This document shows, in pieces, positions 5,937 through 7,069 of a stretch of DNA of 7,069 nucleotides. The notes under the pieces are model-generated. The model was not told the DNA's origin. It made no database searches and saw nothing but the letters and a program-made list of their open reading frames with translations. Within the stretch, counting starts at the first letter, position 1, and each line of letters begins with the position of its first letter. Origin of the DNA: an uncultured Clostridia bacterium (GTDB lineage: Bacteria > Bacillota > Clostridia > Christensenellales > Aristaeellaceae). The stretch lies in the NCBI GenBank assembly GCA_937907055.1, contig CALCTW010000127.1, positions 1 to 7,069 on the forward strand, given 5' to 3'. A program made the translations under genes and the position numbers.

Positions 5937-6653
5937 ATGCCCAGTCTTGAATCATACAGCCGCACGCTGGATTACAGCTATGCTCCCGGGCTTTTTCCCT
6001 GCCTGGAGGCGGTGATCAAGCGCCCGGAATGGGTACGCCGCGTGCTGATCTCCACAAAAGCGGAGGGAGATGGGATCGAAAAGCTTCTCGATCTCTGCCG
6101 GGAAAAGCATATCCGCGTAGAAGAAGCCGATAAAGCGCTCAGCCGTGTTTCCGGAAAAGAGAACTGCTTCGCCGCGGCGGTCTTCTCCAAGGAACAGTCT
6201 GCTCTGCAGGGGGAACGCCATGTCGTTCTCCATCATATCAGTGATGCCGGGAATCTCGGCACCATCCTGCGCGGCGCGCTGGGCTTCGGCTATCATGATC
6301 TCGCTGTCATTCGCCCCGCGACCGATATTTTTGATCCCCGCACCATCCGCGCCAGCATGGGTGCGATTTTCTCCATGCGGGTGCATGAGTATGATGATTT
6401 TGAATCCTATCGCGCGGAATATCCGCAGATGAACCTGTATCCCTTTATGCTGACGGGTTCAGTACCGGCGGAAGAAGCGGCTGCGCATAAAAAGATACCG
6501 TTTTCTATCGTGATGGGGAACGAAGGTACCGGTCTTCCGGAGGAATTCGCGAAGATGGGCACCCCTGTGCGCATCCGTCAGAGCAATGAGATCGATTCAC
6601 TGAATCTTGCCATCGCCACGTCGATCGGCATGTATGAATTTTCAAAGGAATGA
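5937..6653 (+). CDS. SpoU/TrmH-family RNA 2'-O-ribose methyltransferase
   Basis: This 238-residue protein belongs to the SPOUT (alpha/beta-knot) enzymes that transfer a methyl group from S-adenosylmethionine to a ribose 2'-OH of tRNA or rRNA. Motif 1 is ISDAGNLGTILRGALGFG (101-118) with N106 and the catalytic arginine R112. It is followed by the typical DPRTIRASMGAIF (133-145). Motif 2 is IVMGNEGTGL (191-200) with E196, and motif 3 is IRQSNEIDSLNLAIATSIG (213-231) with the conserved SLN at 221-223. The N-terminal 90 or so residues match the small substrate-binding domain of this group (LFPCLEAVIKRPEWVRRVLIS, about 19-39). The target RNA cannot be told from sequence. AAAGGAA (5921-5927) precedes the ATG by nine bases. 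It lies 72 bases after the helicase gene and only five before the next gene, suggesting co-transcription with both. Confidence 0.92.
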   Translation: MPSLESYSRTLDYSYAPGLFPCLEAVIKRPEWVRRVLISTKAEGDGIEKLLDLCREKHIRVEEADKALSRVSGKENCFAAAVFSKEQSALQGERHVVLHHISDAGNLGTILRGALGFGYHDLAVIRPATDIFDPRTIRASMGAIFSMRVHEYDDFESYRAEYPQMNLYPFMLTGSVPAEEAAAHKKIPFSIVMGNEGTGLPEEFAKMGTPVRIRQSNEIDSLNLAIATSIGMYEFSKE

Positions 6654-6658
6654 AGAGC

Positions 6659-7069
6659 ATGGATGAAATGACGATCCGGGCGGAACTGAGGACCGCCCTG
6701 AAAGAAGTCTCCGAAGCAGGTCATCTGAAGCCCGGCAGCCAGATCGTGATCGGCTGCTCCACCAGCGAGGTCAGCGGCAGTGTGATCGGCAAGGCCAGCG
6801 TGCCGGAGCTGGGCAGGGTCATCGCGGAAACGGTGATCGGTTTTTGCCGTGAGCAGGGCCTTCAGCCTGTTTTTCAGTGCTGTGAGCATCTGAACCGCGC
6901 GCTGGTCACGGAAGAAAGCAATGCCGAAAAGAAGGGCTATGCCCGTGTCTGCGCGGTGCCGAAGCCCAAAGCCGGCGGCAGCGTGGCCGCGGCGGCATGG
7001 AAGCTGCTTCAGGAACCGGTCTTGGTGGAGGCTGTGCGCGCGGAAGCCGGGCTGGATATCGGCAATACG
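6659..7069 (+). CDS. UPF0340 (TIGR01440, YwlG-like) protein, truncated by the right edge
   Basis: The frame is open for 137 codons to the window end and starts MDEMTIRAELRTALKEV. Family-like segments are LKPGSQIVIGCSTSEVSGSVIG (about 23-44, containing the conserved GCSTSEV-x-G), GLQPVFQCCEHLNRALV (about 67-83) and a terminal LDIGNT that matches the conserved LDIGDT near the C-terminus of Bacillus YwlG. Family members are about 180 residues, so roughly 40 are missing. The biochemical role of the family is not established to my knowledge. AAAGGA (6644-6649) lies nine bases before the ATG and inside the end of the methyltransferase gene. The five-base gap between the genes implies a shared transcript and translational coupling. 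Confidence 0.9.
   Translation, partial: MDEMTIRAELRTALKEVSEAGHLKPGSQIVIGCSTSEVSGSVIGKASVPELGRVIAETVIGFCREQGLQPVFQCCEHLNRALVTEESNAEKKGYARVCAVPKPKAGGSVAAAAWKLLQEPVLVEAVRAEAGLDIGNT

Overview
The window looks like a chromosomal segment of a fairly GC-rich member of the Bacillota, probably Clostridia. The reasons are strong AGGAG-type ribosome binding sites, consensus sigma-A promoters, a YprA/MrfA-type helicase, a YwlG-like (UPF0340) protein and a Clostridia-style secretion signal (MKKTLAILLA...). The genus cannot be fixed from the sequence. No mobile element, CRISPR array, tRNA or rRNA was seen.

The left half (about 1-3400) is read on the minus strand. A LacI-family regulator (3213 to 2206) is followed after 63 bases by a 679-residue secreted protein (2142 to 103). 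That protein has a signal peptide, three tandem modules in register at 150 residues, and a fourth, divergent C-terminal module. A perfect 13-bp hairpin (57-90) follows it, and then a well-placed ribosome binding site and ATG (25 to 23) that probably open another gene running off the left edge. The regulator has a near-consensus promoter (TTGACA, 17 bp, TATATT) whose start point is covered by a perfect 16-bp palindrome of the LacI-operator type. Two further CGATTAC sites lie nearby. The likely picture is an autoregulated regulator that controls a surface or secreted binding protein, perhaps glycan-related; that function is inferred.

The right half (about 3540-7069) is read on the plus strand. 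A second near-consensus promoter (TTGTCA, 17 bp, TATAAT) drives a full-length MrfA/YprA-like DNA-repair helicase (3603-5864). A SpoU/TrmH-family RNA 2'-O-ribose methyltransferase (5937-6653) follows, and five bases later a UPF0340/YwlG-like gene (6659 to the edge) begins. These three look co-directional and housekeeping, and no functional link to the left-hand operon is visible.

The 389-base divergent region between the halves (3214-3602) holds all the recognisable control signals. Its lacI-proximal part is strikingly AT-rich compared with the genes around it.
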